Positions 1 to 6,531 of a stretch of 9,859 nucleotides of DNA are shown here, one piece after another. The stretch comes from a candidate division CSSED10-310 bacterium. Lineage in GTDB: Bacteria > CSSED10-310 > JAFGDC01. The first letter of the stretch is position 1; every line of letters begins with the position of its first letter. The DNA is taken from assembly GCA_016932295.1 (NCBI GenBank), contig JAFGDC010000320.1:1-9859 (forward strand), read 5' to 3'. The translations under genes and the position numbers were made by a program. A model generated the notes under the pieces. It saw only the letters and a list, made by a program, of their open reading frames with translations. It made no database searches and was not told the origin of the DNA.

Positions 1-105
1 AAAGCAGCCGTCCTGCATTATGTCTCCTCGCTCTTCATCCTTGGCGGGGCCGCGGTGGGAACCATGCGCCACTACCTTGGCTCGTTCAGGGAAAAGCAGG
101 ACTAG
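1..105 (+). CDS. C-terminal end of a membrane protein (5' end outside window)
   Basis: Frame 1 is open from the first base to a TAG at 103-105 and gives a 34-residue tail. It contains a hydrophobic stretch (roughly residues 4-21, with LFILGGAAVG) followed by a basic, charged end finishing FREKQD. This looks like a last transmembrane helix plus a short cytoplasmic tail. The stop lies one base before the ATG of the radical SAM gene, so the two are almost certainly co-transcribed and probably translationally coupled. The visible part is too short to assign a family. The call rests on the open frame, the TM-like composition and the tight junction. Confidence 0.6.
   Translation, partial: KAAVLHYVSSLFILGGAAVGTMRHYLGSFREKQD
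98..101 (+). promoter_or_regulatory. Ribosome binding site fixing the radical SAM start
   Basis: AGGA lies five bases before the ATG at 107, inside the last codons of the upstream gene. It favours the 107 start over the longer in-frame ATG at 20, whose extra 29 residues would overlap the upstream frame and do not look like protein sequence. Confidence 0.55.
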
Positions 106-106
106 G

Positions 107-1195
107 ATGCAGCTGCCACTGGCGTTGCGCACCGCACGAGGGATTCTACGCCGGCACCACCCCGACTACCTGATCTACTATGCCACCTATGAGTGCAATT
201 TGAACTGTCCACATTGCTTCAACCGCTCCCTGCGAGCCTCCCACTGCCAGGAAGCGCCGCTCACCGTCCCTGAACTCATTCGGATCGCCGCCTCGCTGCG
301 TCCGATGCTTCACCTTCTCGTCTCAGGCGGGGAACCATTCCTCCGCGACGACCTGGAAGACGTGATCAGTGCCTTCATCATCCACGCGCGGGTGCGATTC
401 GTCGGCATTCCCACCAATGGAACACTCACCTCGCGGCTCCTCTCTTCGATGACCGGACTGCTGGGCCGACACCCCCATGTGCGTTTCAATCTCAACCTGT
501 CGATCGACGGGCTGGAATCGCACCACGACCTCATGTGCGGCCGGCCGGGTGCATTCGGGCAACTGCTGGCCACCGCGGAAGCGCTTCAGCCGCTGCGGGT
601 GCGATTCAACAACCTGGGCGTGACCGTGTTGTCGGTAATGAACCGCACATCGTATCCCGGGTTGGAGGAACTGAAGCGGTTTGTCACCGATCGGATCAGG
701 CCGGATTACCATGATGTCGGTATTGAGAGGGCCTACTTCAGTGATCCCACCCAGCAGGAGTGGGTCGAAGCCCGTCTGGCGGAGTTGGGCCGGTACGCCG
801 GGAGTCAGACCACGGCGGGAACAGGATCGATCCAGCGAACGGTTGCCGGGATGCAGTTGAAGGTCATGGGTGATGTGCTGAAATACCGTCGCATGACGTT
901 CCCATGCCTGGCGGGTCGAAAAATGGCGGTGGTGACACCGGGTGGCCTGGTGTATCCATGCGAACCGTTGTGGCTGGAGAAGGAGCGGTTTCCCGCCCTG
1001 CGCGATTACCGGATTGGCAGCTTCCGGGTAGCCGACTGCTCCTGGTCAGGAATCAGGCGCACCGATCAGTATAGAGCCATCACCGAACTCATTCACCGCC
1101 GCTTCTGTCATTGCACGTGGGAGTGCGCCATCTTCAACAGCATCCAGTACAATCCCTGGTTTGCCCTCGAAATGTGGCGCCGGCTGCACTCCTGA
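107..1195 (+). CDS. Radical SAM enzyme with SPASM/twitch-like C-terminal cysteines
   Basis: A 362-residue protein from the ATG at 107. Residues 30-37 carry the radical SAM motif CxxxCxxC (CNLNCPHC), which binds the SAM-coordinating [4Fe-4S] cluster. SGGEP at 73-77 is the usual SAM-binding strand motif, PTNGT lies near 102 and SIDG at 132-135; together these are typical of the MoaA/PqqE-like core barrel. The C-terminal third has five further cysteines: C267, C285 in a GGLVYPCEP context, and C334, C336 and C340. This resembles the auxiliary-cluster SPASM or twitch domain that anchors extra Fe-S clusters in peptide- and sugar-modifying members. The gene follows a membrane-protein tail by one base. 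The substrate cannot be deduced. There is no peptide precursor gene in view, so a RiPP role is not supported, and a cell-envelope or sugar modification is equally possible. Family assignment is firm; function is unknown. Confidence 0.88.
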   Translation: MQLPLALRTARGILRRHHPDYLIYYATYECNLNCPHCFNRSLRASHCQEAPLTVPELIRIAASLRPMLHLLVSGGEPFLRDDLEDVISAFIIHARVRFVGIPTNGTLTSRLLSSMTGLLGRHPHVRFNLNLSIDGLESHHDLMCGRPGAFGQLLATAEALQPLRVRFNNLGVTVLSVMNRTSYPGLEELKRFVTDRIRPDYHDVGIERAYFSDPTQQEWVEARLAELGRYAGSQTTAGTGSIQRTVAGMQLKVMGDVLKYRRMTFPCLAGRKMAVVTPGGLVYPCEPLWLEKERFPALRDYRIGSFRVADCSWSGIRRTDQYRAITELIHRRFCHCTWECAIFNSIQYNPWFALEMWRRLHS

Positions 1196-1336
1196 CCCTG
1201 CCGTCGACTGTTGTGGCATGGTTTGGGAAGGCATCGTACTTGAATCCCGGCTTTTTCACGGCATTCGCGGACCACGCACAGCCGGTCCCACAGATTGAAG
1301 CAGCAGAACGGAAAAAGAACCGTTTCCAGCCGAAAT
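1196..1336. other. Convergent intergenic gap without recognised elements
   Basis: 141 bases between the 3' ends of the radical SAM gene and the kinase gene. I see no strong terminator for either strand. The only candidate is a 5-bp stem near 1307-1326 (AACGG with CCGTT) whose A/T-rich stretch lies in the loop rather than after the stem. Confidence 0.5.
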
Positions 1337-2593
1337 CTAAAAAGTGCCGGGAGCGACGTACCCGGCCTCGCGGCCGTTTGGTTTCATTCTGAGCGACCCG
1401 AACTGGATATCCTTGAGGTTGTCCAGACTGCTTAGTGGAGTGACGAGTCTGACTGTCGCGGTCTGGTAGCAGAATGCATCGACGATTCCCAGGGCGAGGC
1501 AGCAGCGCTTGGCATCCAGCAATCCCACCAGCAGACCTCTTTCACTGCCACGGCGGATGATCCTTGTCACCGGCCGGCCATAGCGTTTCGCGATGGCAGT
1601 GAGATCCAGGTCATCAGGAGCGCCTTCACATACCACCAGCAAGCTGTTGATGTCATACATCCGCTCCACCCAGAGCAAGCCCAGGTCCCCGGCGGGCGGC
1701 AGCATCTCGCCGGTCTTGAAGTAAGCGCCTTCCACGCTGAACGACGAAAAGGGGATTTCCATCATTCTGGCATCCTTGAAGTAGGTCACCGCGGCGCCTT
1801 CCCGCAGGTTTTTACGCTTGAACTGGCTGGTCTCGCTGGCTTCATGGGAAACACGCAACCTGTAGGTCTTGTCGGGCTGGAGATCAGGGACCAGGTACTC
1901 CAGTTCATCGCGCCGTTGCAGCAGCACGACCATGGCGGGATCCAACAGGCGCAGTTTGGTGGTCTTGAGCATTCGTCCGCCATCGCCCTGGATCCAACCG
2001 GTGGTGTTGACGATCACCACATCTGCCTGACGCCTTGCTTGCCGGACCATTGCATACACGCCGTTGAGAAATTCTATGAAATGCAGTCCGGGAGAATGCG
2101 CGCCCACGAAGTACATGGCGGTGGGTTTCGCCTGGCTTAAAAAGATAACCGGTCTCTCGATGACGGTCATACCCATTGCTCCTGGTGGGCCGATGTCCGA
2201 TTGCCCCAGGTCGCAATCCACCACCGCCGTCTTCACTCCCTGCTGCTGGAGGCGGTTGGCAAGGTAGGTGGCCAGGAAGGACTTGCCGGTGTCCATCATG
2301 CCGTACAGCATAATCACGCCGGTACCCTTGGTGGCGATTGCTTCCACCAGGTTTTCCCAATCCGCCGGGATTGTTGACGGCACCGGTCCGGTTTCCTTCC
2401 CACCCGGACTCACCTGCAATGTGCAGGTACCTTCGACTTCGACCGGAATGCGCTTGCCGGTGGGGATGATGAACGAGTACCCCGGTCCATAAGAAGCGCC
2501 GACAATCCTGGCCCCACCGGTCACGACGGTAACCTCGGTTCGTCCCGCCACCATGAGTATCTGCCCGTGCGTCAATTCATATGATTTGTTCAT
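1337..2593 (-). CDS. Clp1/Grc3-like polynucleotide 5'-hydroxyl kinase
   Basis: A 418-residue protein, predicted to transfer the ATP gamma-phosphate to the 5'-OH of RNA or DNA. Residues 1-75 are beta-rich, as in the N-domain of Clp1-family kinases. The Walker A loop is at 98-105 (GMMDTGKS). It is followed at 126-138 by DCDLGQ...PPG, which matches the family signature DxDxGQ...PG that holds metal and substrate. At 193-200, VIVNTTGW matches the conserved NT-GW strand, and a basic stretch at 255-265 (QFKRKNLRE) sits where the arginine lid is expected. The C-terminal ~120 residues form a further alpha/beta part. Eukaryotic Clp1 and Nol9/Grc3 act in tRNA, mRNA and rRNA processing; archaeal relatives have kinase activity. 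The start is set at the ATG at 2593, one base after the upstream TGA, with GGTG six bases before it. An in-frame GTG at 2602, overlapping the upstream gene by 8 bases, is the alternative (421 aa). Third gene of the operon. Confidence 0.82.
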   Translation of the reverse strand: MNKSYELTHGQILMVAGRTEVTVVTGGARIVGASYGPGYSFIIPTGKRIPVEVEGTCTLQVSPGGKETGPVPSTIPADWENLVEAIATKGTGVIMLYGMMDTGKSFLATYLANRLQQQGVKTAVVDCDLGQSDIGPPGAMGMTVIERPVIFLSQAKPTAMYFVGAHSPGLHFIEFLNGVYAMVRQARRQADVVIVNTTGWIQGDGGRMLKTTKLRLLDPAMVVLLQRRDELEYLVPDLQPDKTYRLRVSHEASETSQFKRKNLREGAAVTYFKDARMMEIPFSSFSVEGAYFKTGEMLPPAGDLGLLWVERMYDINSLLVVCEGAPDDLDLTAIAKRYGRPVTRIIRRGSERGLLVGLLDAKRCCLALGIVDAFCYQTATVRLVTPLSSLDNLKDIQFGSLRMKPNGREAGYVAPGTF

Positions 2594-2594
2594 C

Positions 2595-3008
2595 TCATGC
2601 ACCGTTATCCGAATCGCCGTTCAGAAGCGTCGGCCAATCTCGTTCCAGCAGTTTGGCCCGCAGCACTTCAACGCGCTCCGGACTGTGCAGCGTCACTTCT
2701 TCGATGCGCTCGCACTTAAACGCATCCCGCAGGGTGACCGCTCCCTCGATGCCGATTTCAACCGTTCCCATATACTCCACGCCGTCTTTGACCACCCGCA
2801 CCCGGTCACCTTCGACGAGATCGGGGATGGCGATTGATTCCACCAAAAGGGGCACCAGGGACATGACAATTCCTGGATAGATGGGGACTCGCTTCAACAT
2901 CCGCATCGCCTCGTTAAACACTTCGCCGAGCAGCAGTCTCGAGTCCTCACGCGCGGTCGTTGAAATAGCCTTTAACAGGCCCGCATAATCATTTTCACTG
3001 AATGACAT
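2595..3008 (-). CDS. Small protein with possible Sm/SH3-like beta-barrel; function unknown
   Basis: A 137-residue acidic protein that I do not recognise as a named family. Residues 1-45 look helical (LLKAISTTAREDSRLLLGEV). Residues 46-63 are hydrophobic, containing VMSLVPLLVESIAIP, which is more likely a buried helix/strand than a membrane anchor. Residues 65-110 look like a small beta-barrel: EGDRVRVVKDG, then EYMGTVEIG, then GAVTLRDAF. The pattern of strand, glycine turn, G-x-V strand and L-x-D-A recalls Sm/LSm or SH3-like folds that bind RNA, but this is judged by eye only. Its ATG directly follows the TGA of the DHH gene with no gap, and the kinase start lies at its own stop. It therefore very probably works with both neighbours, perhaps as a nucleic-acid-binding or bridging subunit. 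Confidence 0.78.
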   Translation of the reverse strand: MSFSENDYAGLLKAISTTAREDSRLLLGEVFNEAMRMLKRVPIYPGIVMSLVPLLVESIAIPDLVEGDRVRVVKDGVEYMGTVEIGIEGAVTLRDAFKCERIEEVTLHSPERVEVLRAKLLERDWPTLLNGDSDNGA

Positions 3009-4373
3009 TCATACCTCCGGATCCGCCAGCCCCAGGTCAGCCGCCACCTTACGCGCGGCATCATTCGAAGCGCGGCCCGCAATTGTTTCCACTTCTCCAA
3101 GATAGTCCATGATTTCCTTTATAACCGACAGCGGCGGTACACCATCCTCCCGTACCACCAATTCAGCCGCCACCGGATGGCCGCCGCCTGAGACCTGATC
3201 GATGTGCAACCGTTCGCGGAGCCGTGTGGCCAGGTTTCCGCACATCTGACCGCAATGGAGCTTTTCGCCGGTTCCCCGCATCGACACATGCAGGCAGTCC
3301 ATCTTGACATTCACGATGATGATAATTGCATGCTGATGACCGAGTCGTTCCGCCATTTCATGCAGCTTTACGGAACCCAGCATCGGCGTCAGCTTGATAC
3401 GGTCGCCGATGAACAGGTACACATGCACCTTGCCCAGTTGTACGATTTCCACCGAAGCCTGCAGCAATGAACTGTATTTTTCCCAATCCTCGAGGTAATA
3501 CCTGAACATCAATTCGGTCAACTGAGGATCGGGCAACGCCGCGATGAATTCCTCCAGCGTATCCTCCGCCGCCGTCCGACCGGCGGTGAGATAACCCAGG
3601 AGCTGGTTGAAGATATGCCGGGGCGGATCGACATGCTCCAGCAGGACATTCCGGTCACCATAGAAAAACTGGAACCCCCCGCCACTCACGGCATGGACCA
3701 ATTCGGTTATCTGGTGCAGCAGCGAGGTCTGGCGGCGCTGCTTGACGTCGAACATCGTGGGTCGTATCTGCCTTGACTCAAACAGGTGAGGATGCGCTGA
3801 CCTGGCATGATCAACCAGTTCCAGGGCCAGGGACGCCACTTCTTCGGGTACGGTTTTGAGCGCAAAATCGCCGGTCAGTCCCAATAAATCGGCGATGACG
3901 TCACCTTCGTCCGCCAAACCCGCCAGGACCAGCACCATGTAGAGAACGTGAGTGGTGGATGCTCTCACCCAGGATTCCAGCGATGGATTCACCACCAGTA
4001 CTTTTCGTGGGATGCCCTGGGGGGGATGATGGTCTATGATCACCACATCCTCCACCACTTCGGTCAGCTCGTCGTAGCTCTCGGATACCCCCTTGTCGAG
4101 GCAGAATACACGCCCCTGCGGGCTCAATCCGCAAGCCTCGGCATATTCCCTCAGTTCATCGGCGGACAGCATGAACCTGGGAGGCAGCCGGACATGGCTG
4201 CGAACGCCCAGGCGATGCAGTGCCCGCGCCAGCATGACCGCGCTGCAAATGCCGTCGGGATCGTCATGTGAAACGATCAAGACGTCCTGATCGCGGCAGG
4301 ATGTAATTTTTTCCGCAGCCAGGTTGTATTCCGGAGAAGAAAGAGCTGTCCGATAGATGTACTCATGTTTCAT
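3009..4373 (-). CDS. DHH/DHHA1 phosphoesterase (RecJ/GAN/NrnA-like nuclease)
   Basis: A 454-residue predicted metal-dependent phosphoesterase, probably Mn2+-dependent, acting on nucleic-acid ends or short oligonucleotides. The catalytic motifs are all visible. Motif I is HDDPDG at 36-41 (D38, D40), motif II is the strand VFCLD with D93, and motif III is VIIDHH with DHH at 114-116. Motif IV is LTGDF with D169. The DHHA1 substrate-binding domain occupies about 310-410 and ends in the diagnostic SGGGH at 395-399. A helical segment of ~130 residues (about 175-305) separates the two domains. Length and layout are nearer to archaeal RecJ-like GAN proteins than to bacterial RecJ, which is longer and has an OB domain; NrnA proteins are shorter (~320). 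Whether it is an exonuclease, a nanoRNase or a cyclic-dinucleotide phosphodiesterase cannot be decided here. First gene of the operon, with a 45-base leader from a good promoter. GGGG lies a few bases before the ATG, and AAGGA is further up. Confidence 0.87.
   Translation of the reverse strand: MKHEYIYRTALSSPEYNLAAEKITSCRDQDVLIVSHDDPDGICSAVMLARALHRLGVRSHVRLPPRFMLSADELREYAEACGLSPQGRVFCLDKGVSESYDELTEVVEDVVIIDHHPPQGIPRKVLVVNPSLESWVRASTTHVLYMVLVLAGLADEGDVIADLLGLTGDFALKTVPEEVASLALELVDHARSAHPHLFESRQIRPTMFDVKQRRQTSLLHQITELVHAVSGGGFQFFYGDRNVLLEHVDPPRHIFNQLLGYLTAGRTAAEDTLEEFIAALPDPQLTELMFRYYLEDWEKYSSLLQASVEIVQLGKVHVYLFIGDRIKLTPMLGSVKLHEMAERLGHQHAIIIIVNVKMDCLHVSMRGTGEKLHCGQMCGNLATRLRERLHIDQVSGGGHPVAAELVVREDGVPPLSVIKEIMDYLGEVETIAGRASNDAARKVAADLGLADPEV
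3013..3018 (-). promoter_or_regulatory. Strong ribosome binding site inside the DHH gene end
   Basis: GGAGGT on the - strand lies four bases before the ATG at 3008 and is made of the last codons of the DHH gene. It is the strongest Shine-Dalgarno site in this operon and suggests that the small middle protein is made at least as abundantly as its neighbours. Confidence 0.65.
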
Positions 4374-4424
4374 AACGCCCCAAAATCCTTGAGAAGAAAG
4401 GAATTACCAGCGAAAAAGCAGACA

Positions 4425-4454
4425 AAGATAGCAGATCCCCTTCATGACTGTCAA
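4425..4454 (-). promoter_or_regulatory. Sigma70-type promoter of the DHH-barrel-kinase operon
   Basis: On the - strand a perfect TTGACA -35 box (4449-4454) is followed after 18 bases by TATCTT (4425-4430), which matches four of six -10 positions. The expected start of transcription near 4418 gives a leader of ~45 bases before the ATG at 4373. The sequence here is AT-rich compared with its surroundings. Confidence 0.6.
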
Positions 4455-4613
4455 GAGTTGTTAAAAAAGAGCCATTTGCGCTGTATGAGAGGGGCCGCAC
4501 GAGGATATCAAAGGGGCGCTGCCGGATAATGTGATCACGGCGTTTCGGGGCACCATCAACCATCACTGCCCGTATCCATATCCCCGCCGCGACGGACATG
4601 CCGCCGGTGGCGT

Positions 4614-4676
4614 CAACCCAAGGATTGGCCACATCAACCCAAGGGTTGGGTATACCAGCCCAAGGATACGGTACAA
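4614..4676. repeat. Three 21-base tandem repeats
   Basis: Three adjoining units start at 4614, 4635 and 4656. Units 1 and 2 begin with the identical ten bases CAACCCAAGG and unit 3 with CAGCCCAAGG; the remaining 11 bases of each unit vary. Units 1 and 2 each contain an inverted repeat. The best is in unit 2, where ACCCAA and TTGGGT flank GGG. A 21-base period equals two turns of DNA, so the cores lie on one face of the helix, as expected for repeated protein-binding sites. The period also equals seven codons; read on the + strand it gives heptapeptides with the core N/S-P-R. The array starts ~160 bases upstream of the -35 box of the DHH operon and abuts the terminator. Confidence 0.7.
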
Positions 4677-4703
4677 AAAAAGGGGGACCTGGAAAGGTCC
4701 CCC
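4675..4703 (-). terminator. Rho-independent terminator of the secreted-protein gene
   Basis: An 8-bp perfect GC-rich stem (4682-4689 with 4696-4703, GGGGGACC paired with GGTCCCCC) and a 6-base loop. On the - strand it is followed by seven Ts (4675-4681). It begins ~20 bases after the stop codon of the leftward secreted-protein gene, exactly where its terminator is expected. Confidence 0.9.
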
Positions 4704-4724
4704 CCCTGCTTGCTTCAGTTCCGA

Positions 4725-6524
4725 CTAAGGATTGACTGTAAGATACGGATACATGTGGCTGAGGTTTCCACTGGAGTCGCGCGCCACGCCTTCGATCAGG
4801 AAGGTGTCGGCGGGAAGGCCTGGATCCACCGGCGAAATCAGCATGTAGAGGTTATCGTTGGCGGTCCAGTCGAATGGCATGCCGTCATCGGAGAGATAGA
4901 CGGAGGTTGGCAGGCCGCCGTAGTAGAGTTCAATATTGACAATATCGGAGTCGCCATCGGGATCGCCGCCCAGCATGAGCATGGTAAGGTCACCGCCGGA
5001 CTCGGTGGTTACGACCGTATCCCAGAAACCGCCCACCATGATCTTGGGCTGCATGGGGCCGCGGCCAATGAAGTTGAGGTATTCCATCAGGTGGTTCTTG
5101 AGTTCCCGCACTGCGTGTGCATCGGGTTTTCCAGGAGCTGTGAAGTCCTCAGCGTAGATTTCCAGATAGGGCCACATCATGCTTTGGTTGCCGGCCAGAT
5201 CGGTCGCTACTATCTCGGCCAGGAACTGGCCGGGCGGTACGCCGGGACCGACATCGCCGATGGCGAGGGAGTAAAGACCGTCATTGGCGGCCCAGTCACC
5301 CTGGCTGCCGTCATCCATCAGCAAGGCGCCGGTGGGAGCGCCACCGATGTAGATTTCCACGGTGTCGACATCTTCGTCCAGCACGGCCGCCAACATGGTG
5401 AACGGGCCACCGAAGGCAGTGCTGATCTCGGTATCCCAGTAACCCGCGGCATAGATCATGGGCGGTACGCGATCAACCGTCACATCCACGCCGGCTCCTG
5501 GCACCTCGACATTGTTGGCATTGTCCTTGGCCTTGGACACGATTGTGTATTCCTTGTCAACCTGAATGTTCCACTCGTATGACCACGCGGTGGTTCCCGT
5601 CGCCGGTCGCCAGGTCACGCCGCCATCGACACTGACCTCAACCAGTTGCACGCCGGAGCCGCCCGTTTCATCGGCGGCGGTGCCGTGAATCGTATAGGTG
5701 GAGGTGGTGATGTAGCTGCCATCCAGGGGATCGGTGATGGCAGAGGTTGGAGCGGTGGTGTCCCCTTCGATGGTGGTGAATGTCCACACTGGACCGGTGG
5801 TTTGTGATTCCTGGTCTTTGGCGACGATCTGCCACCAGTATTGAGCATTGAATTCCAGCGTTTCTGGCACTGTCCAGCTGGTTTCATACACATCACCGGC
5901 ACGCAGGGAAGGCGGATTCTGATCACCGAAGTAAACGTCGTAGCGCAGCACATCCTCGTCGGGATCCGTGCACACCCAGCCGAGAGTCACGTTCACACCC
6001 ACATCGGTAGCGCCGTTCGGCGGGTTGGGGCTGGAAGGTGTTTCAGGCGGATAGTTGTAGAGCTTCGGGCCAAGATCGAACGCCGTAAAAATGGAGTACA
6101 GCTTGGTGTCCGAAGTGGTGAAGGTCGGTTCCCACTGAAACGGCGCGTGCAGTGCGCGCGCTCGTTCCGGCCGCACTTCCTCGCCGGCCATACTTAACTC
6201 GGTCGGCATCCCCACCTTGCCGCTGTTCACACTGGCCAGCTTGTGCACGTAGCTGCCCTTCATCAGGATCGACAATGTGTTCTTGTAGTGGGCGATTACA
6301 TCCTTCGACTGATAACCGGCTCGATGCATCTGAATGATACCGATCCCCGCGTTATCCAGCACGAGGTTGATACGGGCATCGTTCGGCTGAATCGAATCCA
6401 TGGCGGCCGAGATGATCTCCTTCACCTGCGGACCATAGGCGCTGGCCGACACCGGTGTTCCACTCGCAGCGCACACCAGCGCGACAGCAATGATCCCGAC
6501 TAACACATGATAATAGTGTCTCAC
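4725..6524 (-). CDS. Secreted multidomain protein with FN3-like, Ig-like and two WDT/DDG repeats
   Basis: A 599-residue exported protein, probably surface-bound or extracellular; no enzymatic motif is visible. Residues 1-28 are a Sec signal peptide (basic start, hydrophobic core IIAVALVCAA, small residues up to SASA). Residues 30-155 form a domain I do not recognise. Residues 160-254 are FN3-like (PNPPNGATDVGVNVTL, YDVYFGD, YWWQIVAKD, VWTFTT). Residues 257-353 are Ig-like (APTSAITDPLDGS, GGSGVQLVEVSVDGG, AKDNANN). Two homologous ~100-residue units follow, at about 355-458 and 494-598. They share G-F/Y-WDT, TML, DDG...DWxANDxLY and GNxSxMxPYL, and are joined by a helical linker (460-492). There is no LPxTG motif, C-terminal membrane anchor or recognisable sorting domain. 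The GTG start at 6524 is fixed by AGGAGGG seven bases upstream. The gene has its own promoter and terminator, so it is a single-gene unit. The domain layout suggests adhesion or carbohydrate/protein binding; this is inference. Confidence 0.85.
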   Translation of the reverse strand: MRHYYHVLVGIIAVALVCAASGTPVSASAYGPQVKEIISAAMDSIQPNDARINLVLDNAGIGIIQMHRAGYQSKDVIAHYKNTLSILMKGSYVHKLASVNSGKVGMPTELSMAGEEVRPERARALHAPFQWEPTFTTSDTKLYSIFTAFDLGPKLYNYPPETPSSPNPPNGATDVGVNVTLGWVCTDPDEDVLRYDVYFGDQNPPSLRAGDVYETSWTVPETLEFNAQYWWQIVAKDQESQTTGPVWTFTTIEGDTTAPTSAITDPLDGSYITTSTYTIHGTAADETGGSGVQLVEVSVDGGVTWRPATGTTAWSYEWNIQVDKEYTIVSKAKDNANNVEVPGAGVDVTVDRVPPMIYAAGYWDTEISTAFGGPFTMLAAVLDEDVDTVEIYIGGAPTGALLMDDGSQGDWAANDGLYSLAIGDVGPGVPPGQFLAEIVATDLAGNQSMMWPYLEIYAEDFTAPGKPDAHAVRELKNHLMEYLNFIGRGPMQPKIMVGGFWDTVVTTESGGDLTMLMLGGDPDGDSDIVNIELYYGGLPTSVYLSDDGMPFDWTANDNLYMLISPVDPGLPADTFLIEGVARDSSGNLSHMYPYLTVNP

Positions 6525-6531
6525 TCCGTAA

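Larger units (their letters stand above)
4374..4724. other. Intergenic region between the kinase operon and the secreted-protein gene
   Basis: 351 bases without a convincing gene. From right to left it holds the terminator of the secreted-protein gene, a three-copy 21-base tandem repeat, about 150 bases with no recognised element apart from an isolated 8-base palindrome GTGATCAC at 4531-4538, and then the operon promoter and leader. Both flanking genes run leftward, so this is the complete upstream region of the DHH operon. Confidence 0.7.

Noticed and set aside
20..106. N-terminal extension of the radical SAM protein from the ATG at 20
   Set aside because: It overlaps the upstream gene almost entirely, has no ribosome site and adds low-complexity residues. 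The ATG at 107 has AGGA at proper spacing.
1307..1326. Hairpin AACGG/CCGTT as a terminator for the kinase operon
   Set aside because: Only 5 bp, with the T-rich stretch in the loop rather than after the stem.
1337..4373. Archaeal origin of the whole window because of GAN-like and Clp1-like genes
   Set aside because: Sigma70-like promoters, an intrinsic terminator with seven Ts, Shine-Dalgarno sites and DUF2723/FN3 genes point to a bacterium. Past transfer of the operon remains possible.
4531..4538. GTGATCAC palindrome as a CRP/FNR-type operator
   Set aside because: CRP sites need a ~6-base spacer between TGTGA and TCACA. This is a gapless 8-base palindrome, which can occur by chance.
4363..4632. 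- strand frame of 89 codons overlapping the start of the DHH gene
   Set aside because: It covers the operon promoter and leader and begins upstream of the predicted transcript start. No family or ribosome site supports it.
4531..4728. + strand frame of 65 codons with heptapeptide repeats (NPRIGHI, NPRVGYT, SPRIRYK)
   Set aside because: GTG start without a good ribosome site, no promoter seen, and the frame runs through the terminator hairpin of the opposite gene. I keep the DNA repeat as a feature but not the gene.
4710..5582. + strand open frame (290 codons) opposite the secreted-protein gene
   Set aside because: Antisense shadow of the repeat domains; its His/Gly/Val-rich translation has no recognisable fold, and it begins next to the terminator.
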